Shown here piece by piece: positions 37,097-49,125 of a stretch of DNA of 64,000 nt. The stretch lies in NCBI RefSeq assembly GCF_029873635.1, contig NC_080420.1, positions 50,111,457-50,175,456 on the forward strand, in the 5' to 3' direction. The stretch is from Malania oleifera (Eukaryota; Streptophyta; Magnoliopsida; Santalales; Ximeniaceae). Each line of letters opens with the position of its first letter. The first letter of the stretch is position 1. A model generated the notes under the pieces. It had not been told where the DNA came from. It was given only the letters and a program-made list of their open reading frames with translations, and did not search any database. The position numbers and the translations under genes were made by a program.

Positions 37097-39040
37097 TTTT
37101 AAAAAAAAGGCTCTTCTGCTCCAGAGTTCATATGGGTGCCATAATGGGACAGAGTATAAAACTTGTGAAAATAACGACTACGATAACACAGAAGAAATGG
37201 GATATGATAATAATGAAAGTAATGATTTTGTTCATTTTGATGAGAGTCCAGATGGTTCAAATTACCATGGAGAGTCTCAAGAAATGAAATTTGAATATCA
37301 AGAACATGCAAGCAGCCCGTCATATAACACAGATTACAGAGAAGTTGGGAATGGTGAAGACAGCCATTTTGCTTACTTCGATGAGAGTGCTGGTGGTTCA
37401 GATTGTCATGGAGAGTGCTGTGACATGAAAGTGGAAGGAGAGGATATGGAAACGTCATATGCTGAATCTCAGGTGGAACCAGCTTCCACTGATGTTGATT
37501 GTGTGGTAGACTGTGTTTTTAGAAGTCTCAATCCTGGAGAAGCAGATCAAATCAACACTGGTGGTGATGAATTACACTTAGTCCATGTTGAACAAGATGT
37601 AGATGTGCAAAAGAACCTTAACAAGGAAATAGTAAATGGTGATGAATTGTTGATAGGCATAGATCTATCCTTGAAGAGTCGAGAAGCAGAGAAAGATGAT
37701 AATCTTTGTTCAGAGCATCAGCAAAATCCTTCTCCTAAGGTATGGACCTTTTTAGAATTGCATCAAAGATGATGGTAATTATTTCTATCAGTCATACTAT
37801 TGGCTGAAAGGGTTGCTGTGTTGCTATTCATAATTAGCAACTGAAAAATATAAAAGGTCATATATGGAGATGTGCTTTTATTGTCCTATATATTTTTTTC
37901 AAATATATGCCTGCCTGTTCTGTATTTTATTTTTCAAAATTGGCAGTTGAATTTTGTCTGATTGGATCTTTGCCTATGCCTTGTGCTTATTAATGTCGTG
38001 ACTCTAGTTGAAGGCTTCGCCAGAAATGAAGCTTACAAAGTCCAGTTTGAAGTCTCAGGATAAATTTACTATGATTCACAAAGACTTGTCTTGTGAAGTA
38101 TCTAAAGACTCGGCAAAGATTCTCAGTAGAAGGGAAGAAAGGAATTTAAGGACCAAAGCCAAGAAGCAGTCATCACAAAATTCTATCTCTACTACTCGCC
38201 CTACACACAGAACACTAAAAGCAGAGGCGAGCATATTTTGCAATATTAGTATCATTGAATGGAAAAACAATGATGATACATTTAATTATTGTCCTGGTTG
38301 ATATATTTATTGTTCGTTAAATCGAGTTTTTGTGTAATAAAGATACTTTTCTCTCTTTGATTATTGGTTAGTGTTTTTTCTTTGACACAGGAATCTGAAA
38401 GATCAAAGTCAAAATTATGTCATGATAATACGAGGTAATTTTTATTTTCTTTAAAAATAAAGCACAATCTTGCTTTCTATTTATATTGGTTGGGAGATCG
38501 AAGATGCTTCTCTTATCATTGTGTTGCAGTGAAAAAGAGTTGAGGGCAAAGAAAGTAATTGCTCCTCAACCTTCAACACCAGCAAAATTCGAATCCAGGG
38601 ACTATCAAACCACAAACAGGTTTACAGGCATCAGTCATGCAGAATTTGTTATCAGATCAATGTTTTGATTTCCTTAATTTTGATAAGAGGAATTGTCTTT
38701 TAGGATGAAGCGAACTGTGAACTCAACTAACCAGCAAATCAGGCGGAGTTCAGCAACTTTCAAATTTAAAAGTGAAGAACGGGCAGAGAAGAGAAAAGAG
38801 GCAAGCAAGCATGCTGCTTTTCTTTGTTTTCTTTTTCTTTCTTTTTTTGATTTGTTTTCTTTCACTTTAACTTTGCTTCGATTTGCAACATTCTATTTTG
38901 CACATCTTATGCACATCGCATTTTGTTGTGACTCATCTGATTCAGTTCTATATGAAGTTGGAGAAGAAAATGCATGCTAAGGAGACTGAGATGAACCAGA
39001 TCCAAGCTAGAACACAGGTAGATTGAATAGTTTTAAAGTA

Positions 39041-39072
<32 letters not shown>

Positions 39073-42000
39073 TTACTATCTTAAGTAAAGACACTTTCAA
39101 GATTTCACTTCTATATATTATTTAAAGGAAATATTAGTCTAAGTCTTAAAATGCTAGTTATGAAAATTTTTATTCTCGAGAGTAGAAATATGCCTACAAT
39201 TTTTTGTCTGACTTAATCACAACTGCTAAAACTGCTGCAATAGTAATTGAAGTAATGAATCACACTAACTTATCTTTAGATCAGTTGAATAAATATCAAT
39301 CAACCATGCTTTAAATAGCAACTGTTTTTTTAGTAGTATTAAAGTAAGTAGAACTATGACGGTTTATATTGGTTAAATAAATGCGAATTGATGTACTTGC
39401 AGGAGAAAACAGAAGCTGAGATTAAACAATTTCGAAGAAGCCTCAACTTTAAAGCAAATCCCATGCCTTCATTCTACCACGAAAATGTAGTTCAGCGATC
39501 AGAAAACAAAAAGGTATCCGGCAAATCCTGCAATCATTTTTTCTTGCTGTGCCGGCCAAATGCATACGAGAAAAGTCCCATGTTAACATGAAACATCATA
39601 TTCTTCAATATATACTGTTAGAACCATTGTGCAGAAGTTTATCACAATTTTTGTTCATAATTGAATGGACATAACATGAATAATTGCCTTCGCACCAGTC
39701 ATAAATTGGTTCTGCAAGGCGAGTGTGTATGGAGTATGGACTGTAGAAACTGGAATGGGAAGCAAAGTAATAAACAGAAGAGGAAGATGCATTCAGAAAG
39801 AGATGCAAGAAATGGGAAACTTAGTTGCAAGAATTTGCAATGTTAGGCGGTGCTTATGGCCTACAATCTGTTAGGCAAGGTACAACCTCAAGTTAACTCG
39901 AGACATATTTTTTTTATTAAGAAAATAGTCTCACATAGCTATTAGTTTATCCGTTTGGGATATATGAAAAGAATGAATTATTCTACCAAACTTTTAAAAT
40001 GAAAACAATTAGTAACTTTTAAATTTTTTACAAAATGAATTTTCATCATGTTTGTGTTGGTGCTCGCATATATTTGAATTCTTCTTGCTTTCCTGAAAAC
40101 AGTTTTACCTTCTTATGACTAGTGTTCCATGCCTTGGTGAACTTGCTTCCACTCTTGCCCCATCTCCACACTTTCATTGTAAGGGAATAAATAAACACGC
40201 GGAAATTCCTAGAATACTAAACTTGTGAGAAACAAGATAGAGACAAGCACACGCCAAAGAAAATAATCACACGCACGCACGAGACAATGTTTACGTGGTT
40301 CGACAATTTTGCCTTTGTTCACGGAGTTGCAGGGATTTCACTACTATCAGGAAGTATACAGAGTGCAGCAATTACTGAGTTTCTCTCACTCTCAACAAGG
40401 AAGAACCGACGTGCACACACCCTAAACACCAAAGCAAATACCTTTGGATTGTGCATACAAGAGCTCACAACACTCTCCAGGTTGCTGCACACTTTTACGC
40501 TGCTACGTACACATAGACGAACATTAGAAATATATATCTTAGGGTTCACAAGATTATAACTTTTGAAATAGGAAAGTTCTGTTGAAATCTCACACAGAAG
40601 ATCGTTGCCGTTGACCTAGTCGCACCCCTGTTCCCCATGGTCATGACCTGGTCGAGCCTTGCGGGAAATCAGGAATCTTGAACTTCAACATCCTCGACCT
40701 AGTCGCACTATTATGTCTTGCTGGTCGAGATGATGGTTGAGCCTCTCAGGATCTCGTCCTTCAGGATATCTCTGAATCTTGACTTGGTCGCCCTTCAGGG
40801 TCTTCCTGGTCGAGCACTTGGGTGAGACTCTCAGTATTTCTGGCCAGGCCTGGGCCATGGATCAAACATAACTAGGCTCTGCAGAACCCAACAAATCTCC
40901 CACTTGGAGACTAGTTCAATCACCAACATCAACCGCAATTCTCTAAAAGAGCAATCCCTCATCCCTGCAACTCATCCTCCTGTTCTCAAGCTAGAAGGCC
41001 AACTGAAGCTGCACACAGCTTCAGCTTCTTAATAGTGACACCCTTATTAGTCAACATGTTTGCCGGGTTCTTAGATCCACAGATCTTCTTAAGTATTACC
41101 AGCTTATCTTCAACAAGGTAACGAGAAAAGTGGTATTTTATCTGTATATGCTTCGACTTTGAATGAAAAGCTGAATTTTTAGCAAGAAAAATTGCACTCT
41201 GACTATCACTGTGAAAAATACCCATCTTTTGCTTCTTATCCAATTCATCTAAGAAACCATGTAGCCAAATCATTTCCTTTCCCGTTTCAGTTGCTGCAAC
41301 ATAGTCAACTTCTATAGTAGACAAAGTAACAATCTTTTGTAGATTTGAGGCCCAGGATATAGCTGTATCATCCAGAGTAAATACAAACCCAGTAGTACTC
41401 TTTCTATTGTCAATATCACCGACAAAATCAACATCTACATAACTCTGTAGTTTTAAACTTGCACCTGTGAAGCAAAGACGTGTATCTGATGTACCTTTCA
41501 GATATCTCATAATCCATTTAACTGCCTCCCAATGCTTTCCTGGTCTACTCATGATCTGCTCACAACTCCCACTGCATGTGCAATGTCTGGTCTTGTACAC
41601 ACCATAGCATACATCAAGCTGCCAATAGCTGAGGCATAGGGCACCTTGCTCATGTGGTCCCTTTCTTCTTCTGTCTTCGGTGACTGTTTTTTGCTTAGTT
41701 TGAATGACCCCAAGGGCGTGCTCACTGGTTTAGCTTCATTCATGTTGAACCCGCTGAGAATTTTCATCACATACTCTGACTGTGAAAGCTTCAATGTACC
41801 ATTAGCCTTGTCTCTAATGATCCCCATTCCAAGGATTTGCTTTGCAGCTCCCAAATCCTTCATTTCAAACTGTCTTGACAATTGCTTCTTCAGATTGTTA
41901 ATCTCCTCAATGCTAGACCCTGCAATGAGCATATCATCTACATATAACAGCAGAATGATGTAATAATTGTCAAAGAACTTAACATAATAACAGTGATCAG

Positions 42001-45000
42001 GTTCACATCTCTTGAACTCAATTTTATGCATAAAATTGTCAAATTTCTTGTACCACTGTCTTGGAGCTTGTTTGGATCATGCAAGCTCTTCTTCAATTTG
42101 CAGACTAAATTCTCTTGCCCTTGGACAATAAACCCTTCTGGTTGACTCATGTAAATGTCTTCCTCCAAGTCACCATGAAGGAATGTCGTTTTCACATTTA
42201 ACTGCTCAAGATATAGATTTTCAGCAGTCGCCATTCCCACTACCAATCTAATTGTAGACATCTTCACAACTAGAGAAAATATTTCTGTGAAGTCAATGCC
42301 CTCATGTTGGAATCCTTTAACAACTAATCTGGCTTTGTAGCGCTTGCTACCATTATGCTCATTCTTTATTCTGAATGCCCAGTTGTTGTGCAAAACCTTC
42401 TTCCCTACTGGCAATTCAGTCAGTTCCCATGTTTAGTTCCCCAACAAGGAATCCATCTCATCCTTCATTTCTAACTCTCACTTGCTTGAATTTTCAGCCT
42501 ACAAGGCTTCATCGTAACATTCTGGCTCACCACCATCAGTCAGTAGGAGATAATTTAGAGCAGGTGAATAACGTTGTGGAGGTCTAATAGTCCTGGAGAT
42601 CTGCGGACCGCAGCTAACAAGTGTACTTTGATCTACCTGTGATTCTACATTCTCCTTGTCCTCTTCACCCCTTTCCTGGACAGTGCTTTCAGTCAACTCA
42701 TCTAAGTTAACAAACTCAGATTTCTTCTGATCTATCTCTGTGACATCAAACACTACAGTTGACCTGTTCTTGTACATAACCTGTTTATTAAATATCACAT
42801 TTCTACTTCTGATGATTTTCTTGTTTTGTTCATTCCAAAACTGATAGCAAATTTCTCATCACCATAGTCAATGAAAAAACATATTTTAGACTTTGCATTA
42901 AGTTTACTACGAGCATCAGAATCAATATAAACATAAAAAATACAACCAAAAACTTTTAAATGAGAAAACTTTACCTCTTTATCGCTCCAAAGCTTTTCAG
43001 GAAGTCTGAAATTCATGAGAACCGAAGGTCCTCGGTTTGTTAGGTAAGCTGTAGTGCTAACAACATCAGCCCAGATAGTTTTTGGTAGTCTAACATGCAA
43101 TCTCATGCTCCTAGCACGTTCATTGAGAGTTCTGTTTATGCGCTCAGCCACACCATTTTGCTGTGGTGTTCCAGGAATGGTCTTCTCTATTTTGATTCCA
43201 TGTGCAGCACAATACTCTTTGATTCCTCCATCTATGTACTCTCCTCCTTTGTTTGACCTAAAACATTTTACTTTCAATCCTATCTCAGTCTCAATCATAG
43301 CCTTCCACTTCTTAAAAGTATCAAATACATCAGATTTATTTTTCAGAAAATAAACCCATACCTTTCTGGTTGAGCCATCAATGAAAGTGATGTAATGTCT
43401 TGATCCTCCAAGGGATACAACCGAAGAAGGCCCCCACAAATCAGTGTGCACTGACTCCAATTTTTTAGCCTTCAGTGTCCTGCCGGTTTTCAAGAATCTC
43501 ACCCTTTTCTGTTTTCCTAAAATGCAGCTCTCACACAAGTCAAAATCAATGGACTTCAATTCTGGTAATTTCCCTTGTGATAACAGCATCTTCATCCCTT
43601 TCTCACTCATGTGACCAAGTCTGTGGTGCCATAAACTTGTATCAGTACTCGCTTTAGCAACTGCAACTGTGTCTCTTGGACTTGAGGTCATATATAGAGT
43701 ACTTGATTTCTTTCCACGAGCCAATACTCTGACTCCCTTTGTAACCTTCCAAGTGCCACCAGTGAACAACATTGCATGCCCTTCATTATCAAGTTGTCCG
43801 ACAGAAATCAAATTCCTTCTCAGGTCAGGAATATGTCGTACCTTCTCTAATGACCAAACATACCCATTGGGCAACGACATTTGGACGTTTCTCATACCCA
43901 CAACATCTAAGGTTGTACCATCAGCCAAATATTCCTTACTGAAATCACCTACAACATAGTTTTGTATAATTTCTTGGTGTGAAGTGGTGTGAAACGAAGC
44001 TCCCGAGTCCAAAACCCAATCATCAAGTGGACTGTCTATTGCAATAAGTAGTGCATCCTGTACTTCCTTTGTTACGGCATTAGCAGAGTCATCTTCATTT
44101 TTCTTCTTGAAACTTTTGCATTGCCTCCTGAAGTGACCCGTTTTCCCACAGTTCTAGCATTGTCCTTTTTGGCAAGATCTCGATTTACTTTTGTTCCTAT
44201 TAGAATTTTTGGATTTTGATCTGCCTCGATTTGAATTTCTATCATTACCTCTGCCTCTTGTCTCAAGGTTTAGGGTAGAACTAGATCCTGAGGTTTCACC
44301 AGAATCCTTTCTTCGAATCTCCTCAGCCAAAACTAAATCTCGTATGTCGTTATACTTTAGTTCTTCTTTTCCTGTGGAGTTACTTACAGCCATCCTTATG
44401 ACCTCCCAACTATTTGGTAACAAAGCTAAAACGATCAGTGTACTTATCTCATCATCCAAATCAATTTCTACAGATGACAATTGATTTGTGATTGTGTTAA
44501 AATCATTCAGATGTGCAACTGATGTATTCTTTGCCATCGTTAAATTAAATAATTTTGTCATCAAATGTAACTTGTTATTTGCTGACGGTTTTTCATACAT
44601 ACCAGACAAAGCCTTCATCAGATTTGCTGTGGTCTTCTCCTTTACAACGTTGTGTGCAACAGACCTAGACAGAGTTAATCTGATAACTCCCAGTACCTAT
44701 CTGTCAAGGAGAGTCCATTTCTCGTCCTTCATACTTGCAAGTTTTTCTCCTAGAAGCGGCAGATGCAACTTCTTCCCATAGAGATAATCCTCGATTTGCA
44801 TCCTCCAAAATCCAAAGTCTGTGCCATCAAACTTTCTATCCCAGATGCCTTTCTTGCTTCCTTTGCCATTGCTCCCACTCAAGCCTAACCGTAGGCTCTG
44901 ATACCAGTTGTAAGGGAATAAACAAACACGTGGAAATTCCTAAAACACTAAACTTGTGAGGAGCAAGATAGAGACAAGCACACACCAAAGAAAATAATCA

Positions 45001-47193
45001 CACGCATGCACAAGACAATATTTACGTGGTTCGGCAATTTTTCCTACGTCCACGGAGTTGTAGGGATTTCACTACTATGAGAGAAGTATACAGAGTGCAA
45101 CAATTACAGAGTTTCTCTCACTCTCAACAAGGAAGAAATGACATGCACACACCCTAAACACCAAAGCGAATACCTTGGGATCATGCACACAAGAGCTCAC
45201 AACACTCTCCAGGTTGTTGCACGCTTCTATGCCGCTACATACACATAGACGAACATTAGAAATATATATCTTAGGGTTCACAAGATCATAACTTTCGAAA
45301 TAGGAAAGTTCTGCCGAAATCTTGCACAGATGATCGTTGCCGTCGACCTAGTCGCACGCCTGTTCCCCATGGTCGCGACTTGGTCGAGCCTCGTGGGAAA
45401 TCAGGAATCTTGAACTTCAACACCCTTGACTTAGTCGCACCATTAAGTCTTGCTCATCGAGATGATGGTCGAGCCTTTCAGGATCTCGTCCTTCAGGATA
45501 TCTTAGAATCTCGACTTGGTCGCCCTTTAGGGTCTCCTTGGTTGAGCACTTGGGCGAGACTCTCAGTATTTCTGACTGGGCCTGGGCTGGATCAAACATA
45601 ACTAGGCTCCACAAAACTCAACATCCATTCCATGCATGAAACAGGGAAATTATTTAATACTGAATGGAAAACCTTTCAGAGAACCTTTAATAAGAATTCC
45701 AATAAAAATACCATTTAAAGTACTTTATAGGAATTTTCAGAAACATTTCTCAATTGTTCTGGTAACAATTTTTGTTGGGAATCAAAGAGTGCTCCAGCAT
45801 TTTTGAGTCACCTTCCCCTTTGTTCCAAAATTCTTTCTATGTTAGTGTGACAATTTCTTTGAAATTTCTTCTCGGCCTTGGAATTGCATTTCCCAGTTCT
45901 CACACAAAATTACAGCCAAAATTAGATTTCTGTTAACTATAATTTGGATGTCCCTTCAACACAGAATCATTTCATTTTGTGTTTCATGGCATTTAAATGT
46001 AGAAAAATATTTCTTTTCTGGATTGGACTTCGAGGCCAAACTGCTGCAACAAATCTTTGGCTATCTGCCAATTGAATTTCACATAGTCAAAAGGGATAAA
46101 TCTTCACCTTTAACAGATGGCAGAGCACACTCTTTTCAAACTCTGGGGAGAAGACACTGCAAGTGCACAATTGGTATATCGGAATGGAATGAAACCAAAT
46201 TTATCACTTAAATGTTGCATGTTTTTCATTTAAAGTTTTGTTCCATTCCATTCCCACCCCATTTCAGTCTGCAAACCAAACATGCCACAATTGTGTTCAA
46301 GTCCTATATAAACTGCAGTGGATTGATTTTATGATGAACACTCTTAAGTCATTTCCGTAAGTCCTGAGTTGTGGAGTAAATTATACAGTATTTTGGCTAA
46401 TTATTGTGTAAAATAATGCTGAGGATGCTTATTCCTGGTGTTTTTCTTCCCTTGATAGCATTGAAGGTGCATGTTAGACTTCACCTTAAATTTATCCCAT
46501 TTTTAGCCATTAATGACATAGTTTTATTAGCCTTTAAATATGGCATGCATTGGTTTGGCTTGTAATGTGTTGTTCCACAACTTTTGGCTAGCGCTTCTTT
46601 GCTTTATACCGTGCTGCATTTTCGTATTTGTTCTGCAAAAGAATAACATGTCTACAGGAGAAGAAGTAAAACCAAATCAGACCTTATCACTGTTTGCTTC
46701 TCTTGTTATATCCCAGGCTTTTTCTGCAAACAACAAATCCGCTAAATTGCAAAGCAAGTCGTCCACTCTGGGGAATAAGTCTGCAGGCAGCACTCCACGT
46801 TCAAAGGTGAGAAACGACCGAGCTGTTTACGCCAATGAGTCTGTAAACAGAAATGATCCACCTCAAGCTTCAGGATCAACCACCTGTTCTTCTGCCGAGT
46901 CTCCTGAAACCAGTGCAATCTCTCCAACTCCAACCAACAGAAGCTGTCGCCATCAAGATGGTGCAAAAAGTAGGGCTGCGAAGAAGAAAGAGCGAGAGAA
47001 AAATGACACTTGTTCCCTGAAACATGGAACCCCTGAGGCTAGTAAGGCGACCAAAGGTAAGCAAACAGAAGGAAAGAAGAAAGTAGGAACCATGGGATAT
47101 ACCAACTCAACAGTGAGGAAGGATATGAAAAAACGCATGAGCTTTGGTGGTGATCTGGGAATGGGGCATATTGCAGTTGGTGTGGCCTCCTGA
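35842..47193 (+). CDS. TPX2-domain microtubule-associated protein, WVD2-like 7 type (nine coding exons)
   Basis: Exons by splice sites and frame: 35842-35883, 36933-37739, 38008-38226, 38391-38434, 38530-38619, 38704-38800, 38946-39017, 39403-39513, 46717-47193. Together they give one open frame of about 652 residues. The start MAGETVQPFSLSFQ runs into ADSLHTGSISFGRFESE, WERRSSFSHNRYLEEVEKCS and KKAYFEAHFKK, a conserved plant block. Residues 110-180 are acidic with two similar segments (HFDES...YHGES and YFDES...CHGEC). The TPX2 domain is at about 420-490 (FKFKSEERAEKRKE joined to FYMKLEEKMHAKE). The C-terminus is basic and Ser/Pro-rich, ending HIAVGVAS. Family members bind microtubules and influence cell expansion. 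Introns 3 and 6 appear to start with GC rather than GT. The last intron is 7.2 kb because of a Copia insertion. No lesion is seen in the coding frame. The subtype name is from recalled family resemblance. Confidence 0.85.
39040..39069. repeat. (TA)n microsatellite in intron 7
   Basis: Uninterrupted TA run of about 15 units between exons 7 and 8 of the TPX2-family gene. Confidence 0.9.
40178..40893 (-). mobile_element. 3' LTR of the intronic Copia element
   Basis: It begins TGTTGGGTTCTGC and ends TTCCCTTACA on the minus strand. Repeated CGACCTAGTCGCA and CCTGGTCGAGC elements lie at 40605-40825, with a weak TATA-like ATATATATTTC near 40530-40540 (minus strand). Confidence 0.85.
40986..42470 (-). 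pseudogene. Copia reverse transcriptase and RNase H, frameshifted
   Basis: Three overlapping frames carry the domain: 42414-41938 (VGKKVLHNNWAFRIK, FTEIFSLVVK, EDIYMSQPEGF), 42031-41549 (with the RT active-site box LLLYVDDMLIAG and the PYASAIGSLMYAMVCTRPDIA stretch) and 41600-40986 (RNase H with KSTTGFVFTL and SKHIQIKYHF). The expected VEKWYKKF junction is lost at the first frameshift. The catalytic YVDD is intact, but no single frame covers the enzyme. Confidence 0.85.
42499..44018 (-). pseudogene. Copia protease end and integrase, broken
   Basis: The protease site WVLDSGASFHTT starts near 44018. The integrase follows with an HHCC zinc-binding part (WHHRLGHMSEKG, CESCILGKQKRV), then SVHTDLWGP (first Asp), RSNKGGEY where families have RSDNGGEY (second catalytic Asp changed to Asn) and GVAERINRT (Glu). 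The frame stops at 42795, and the linker to RT continues in another frame (42798-42499, VMYKNRSTVVFDVTE). Both the frameshift and the missing Asp rule out activity. Confidence 0.85.
44019..44882 (-). pseudogene. Copia gag of the intronic element
   Basis: The ATG at 44882 (MSGSNGKGSKKGIWDRKFDG) shares its frame with the protease and integrase, as in Tork-like single-frame Copia elements. It has FWRMQIEDYLYGK, then TAG at 44694-44696 where CAG is likely ancestral, then a UBN2 core (KLHLMTKLFNLTM, LNDFNTITNQL). An Arg/Ser/Asn-rich basic segment follows, then a zinc knuckle whose second residue is a stop (C-stop-NCGKTGHFRRQC, TGG to TAG at about 44154). Confidence 0.8.
44909..45623 (-). mobile_element. 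5' LTR of the intronic Copia element
   Basis: 715 bp, matching 40178-40893 over its length. Most differences between the two are C/T or G/A, many at CG sites. Confidence 0.85.
45624..46716 (+). other. Remaining part of the last intron of the TPX2-family gene
   Basis: T-rich, non-coding sequence ending in the acceptor TATATCCCAG at 46716. An open frame upstream of exon 9 (from 46540) is intron read-through, not a gene. Confidence 0.6.
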
Positions 47194-47930
47194 GCAAGTA
47201 TTTGCCCAGCCTTCAGGCCCTAGGGCATTCTGTCCATGCACTGGTGATTAGTTCGCATCTTAACCTCCTTGCAATTTGAATAGAAGCACCACGTGGTTAG
47301 CGCTGCCATATCATCTGTGTGGGATCTCGCTACCAATTGCAAGGTGGTGAAGTTGTGGGTGATGACGGATCATTGCAATTGATCATCAAGGTTATAATTC
47401 AAGTCCACTATTACCATATATGCAGAGCATGTTATTTAATCATTAGTAGGTATACAAAATAATAGTGGTTGTCTTAGGAATACTCTTTGAAACTGTCTTG
47501 TGTCAACCATATTCATGGAATACTCGAAAAGAACTTCTGAATGATTATCAGGTTAACAGCTCTCAAGCCGTGGGAGATGTATGTTTTGTATTAAAACCGC
47601 AATTTATTTTAGAAGCAACATTGTTAGGTTATAAATGGGTAAATGGGCATTTCATTTACATACCAAACCTGTTTGGGCAGTGCTACCAAAGCTGCTGCTC
47701 ATGCTTTAAATTTGCTGCTCTCGTGGGACAAGGGAGTCCTGGGTGTTACGTTACAGGAAGCGGTCAAAGCAGCTGTGAATTTGTCACATGCATTCCCAAC
47801 CCAGACTTGAAGGATAAGCATGAAATCCTTAAATACATGATTTCTAATGAATTTTGTTTACTTTTATTCAACTTACAAACACTTATTAGTAGGCAACATC
47901 TTTTTCATATTAAATTTAATGAGCTGATTG

Positions 47931-47964
<34 letters not shown>

Positions 47965-48619
47965 TTATAGTTTTCACTATAATGGGTAAAAAATTTAGAA
48001 ATGTGATTGAAATTGAAAACCAGCTAAATACTTATATTCCGTCTCTTTTCTTTTTCAAAAATTTGATGCCCAATAATTTCTTCAATATATAAAGTTGGAT
48101 CCTTTTTTGTCTACTAGAAAAAGGTGCAAGTTTTTTTTGTTTTTTTCATCAACACAATTTTCATTTAAGTATCATTGGCTAATGATTTTATTTATTTTAG
48201 GAAATACATGAAATAAGCACTTAAATATAAGTGAAAAAGGCCTAAGCAAGACACATGCTCAATGCCTCTCTAAGCATTTAATTTCATTACATACGCCCAC
48301 ACCAAAAATGATAATTATGACGATAAATACATTAATGATGTATGTCCCTGCCTATGTAAATGCTTTGTTAATAAAACTTATGTGTACCAACATCGATTTG
48401 GCACATTTGTGTATAATCAATAGATTCTGCACAAAAATAGAGAGAAGAAAACCAACCCTAGAAACCAATTAATTTTAAAGAAACTCAATTATTCCTAAAC
48501 ATAAGTTCCAATAAATAACTTATTTAAGAAGGAAATCAATTGATTTTAAAACTTATTTATTTTTATAGTGAGATTTCATTATTAAATTAATTTCATAAAA
48601 TTTTATAAAGAAAACTGGT
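47194..48619 (+). other. 3' flank of the TPX2-family gene
   Basis: This is the presumed 3' untranslated region and intergenic DNA. A (TA)n microsatellite lies at 47934-47962. A 174-codon open frame at 47465-47989 shows no recognisable domain and ends in the microsatellite, so it is left out as a gene. Confidence 0.5.
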
Positions 48620-49125
48620 TGTTAGCCTAAGTGGCTTATAGGATCCTATTGTCGTATTTTGATGATTACAACTCATTAGTGGTTTTAAGTTACTAACCTT
48701 TGAATATCAAGTTATGATAGGTACAAGTGGATAAAAGTGTGAATATTCATGAAGATAAAGGTTGAATTGTGAAGATCAAGTGGACATTCAAGTGGAAGAT
48801 CTTAAGCACATCAAATAGATCAATTGTGAATTTATATGCAATGGGAAATGTTTGAGGTAGGATTTTTATAACTCTTTTAGTGTTGTTTCACGCAAGTTAG
48901 TTGAGCAAGAGTTGAGTAAATTGCACATGCATATTAGTCCATATAGTATATCATTCATCATATAGGATATCATTTATCATTTGAATAAAAAAAACAGTTT
49001 TTCATAGTTTTATACTTAGATTTTTTCAAAGTCAAAACCATGATTGATATAATAAAAGAGTCACACATCATATAAATTTTGTTTATTATGGGACAAGGTT
49101 TCAATGGTCTAAGTGTTGTACACTT
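48620..49125 (+). mobile_element. 5' part of a Copia-type LTR (fragment)
   Basis: It begins TGTTAGCCTAAGTGGCTTATAGG and has TTTTGATGATTACAACTC, the same opening plan as the array LTRs. It is cut at 49125 by the LTR of element C. Confidence 0.5.

Larger units (their letters stand above)
40178..45623 (-). mobile_element. Complete Tork-like Copia element inside the last intron, antisense to the gene
   Basis: LTRs lie at 40178-40893 (3') and 44909-45623 (5'). The flanks TTCAT (40173-40177) and TCCAT (45624-45628) look like a target duplication with one changed base. On the minus strand, the primer site TGGTATCAGAG follows the 5' LTR (about 44895-44906) and the purine tract GTGGGAGATT precedes the 3' LTR (40894). 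The order gag-PR-INT-RT-RNase H is standard Copia. The two LTRs differ at about 7-9% of sites in the first 270 bp by eye, so the insertion is not recent. Several frameshifts and TAG codons make it inactive. Confidence 0.9.

Noticed and set aside
42795..44012. Intronic Copia integrase as a possibly active enzyme
   Set aside because: The second catalytic Asp is Asn (RSNKGGEY), and the polyprotein is frameshifted after the integrase.
46540..46716. Start of a separate gene at the ATG at 46540
   Set aside because: The hydrophobic N-terminal text is intron read-through; a good acceptor at 46716 joins exon 9 in frame to the TPX2-family gene.
47465..47989. 174-codon open frame as a gene
   Set aside because: No domain, no neighbouring splice logic, and its end lies in a (TA)n microsatellite.
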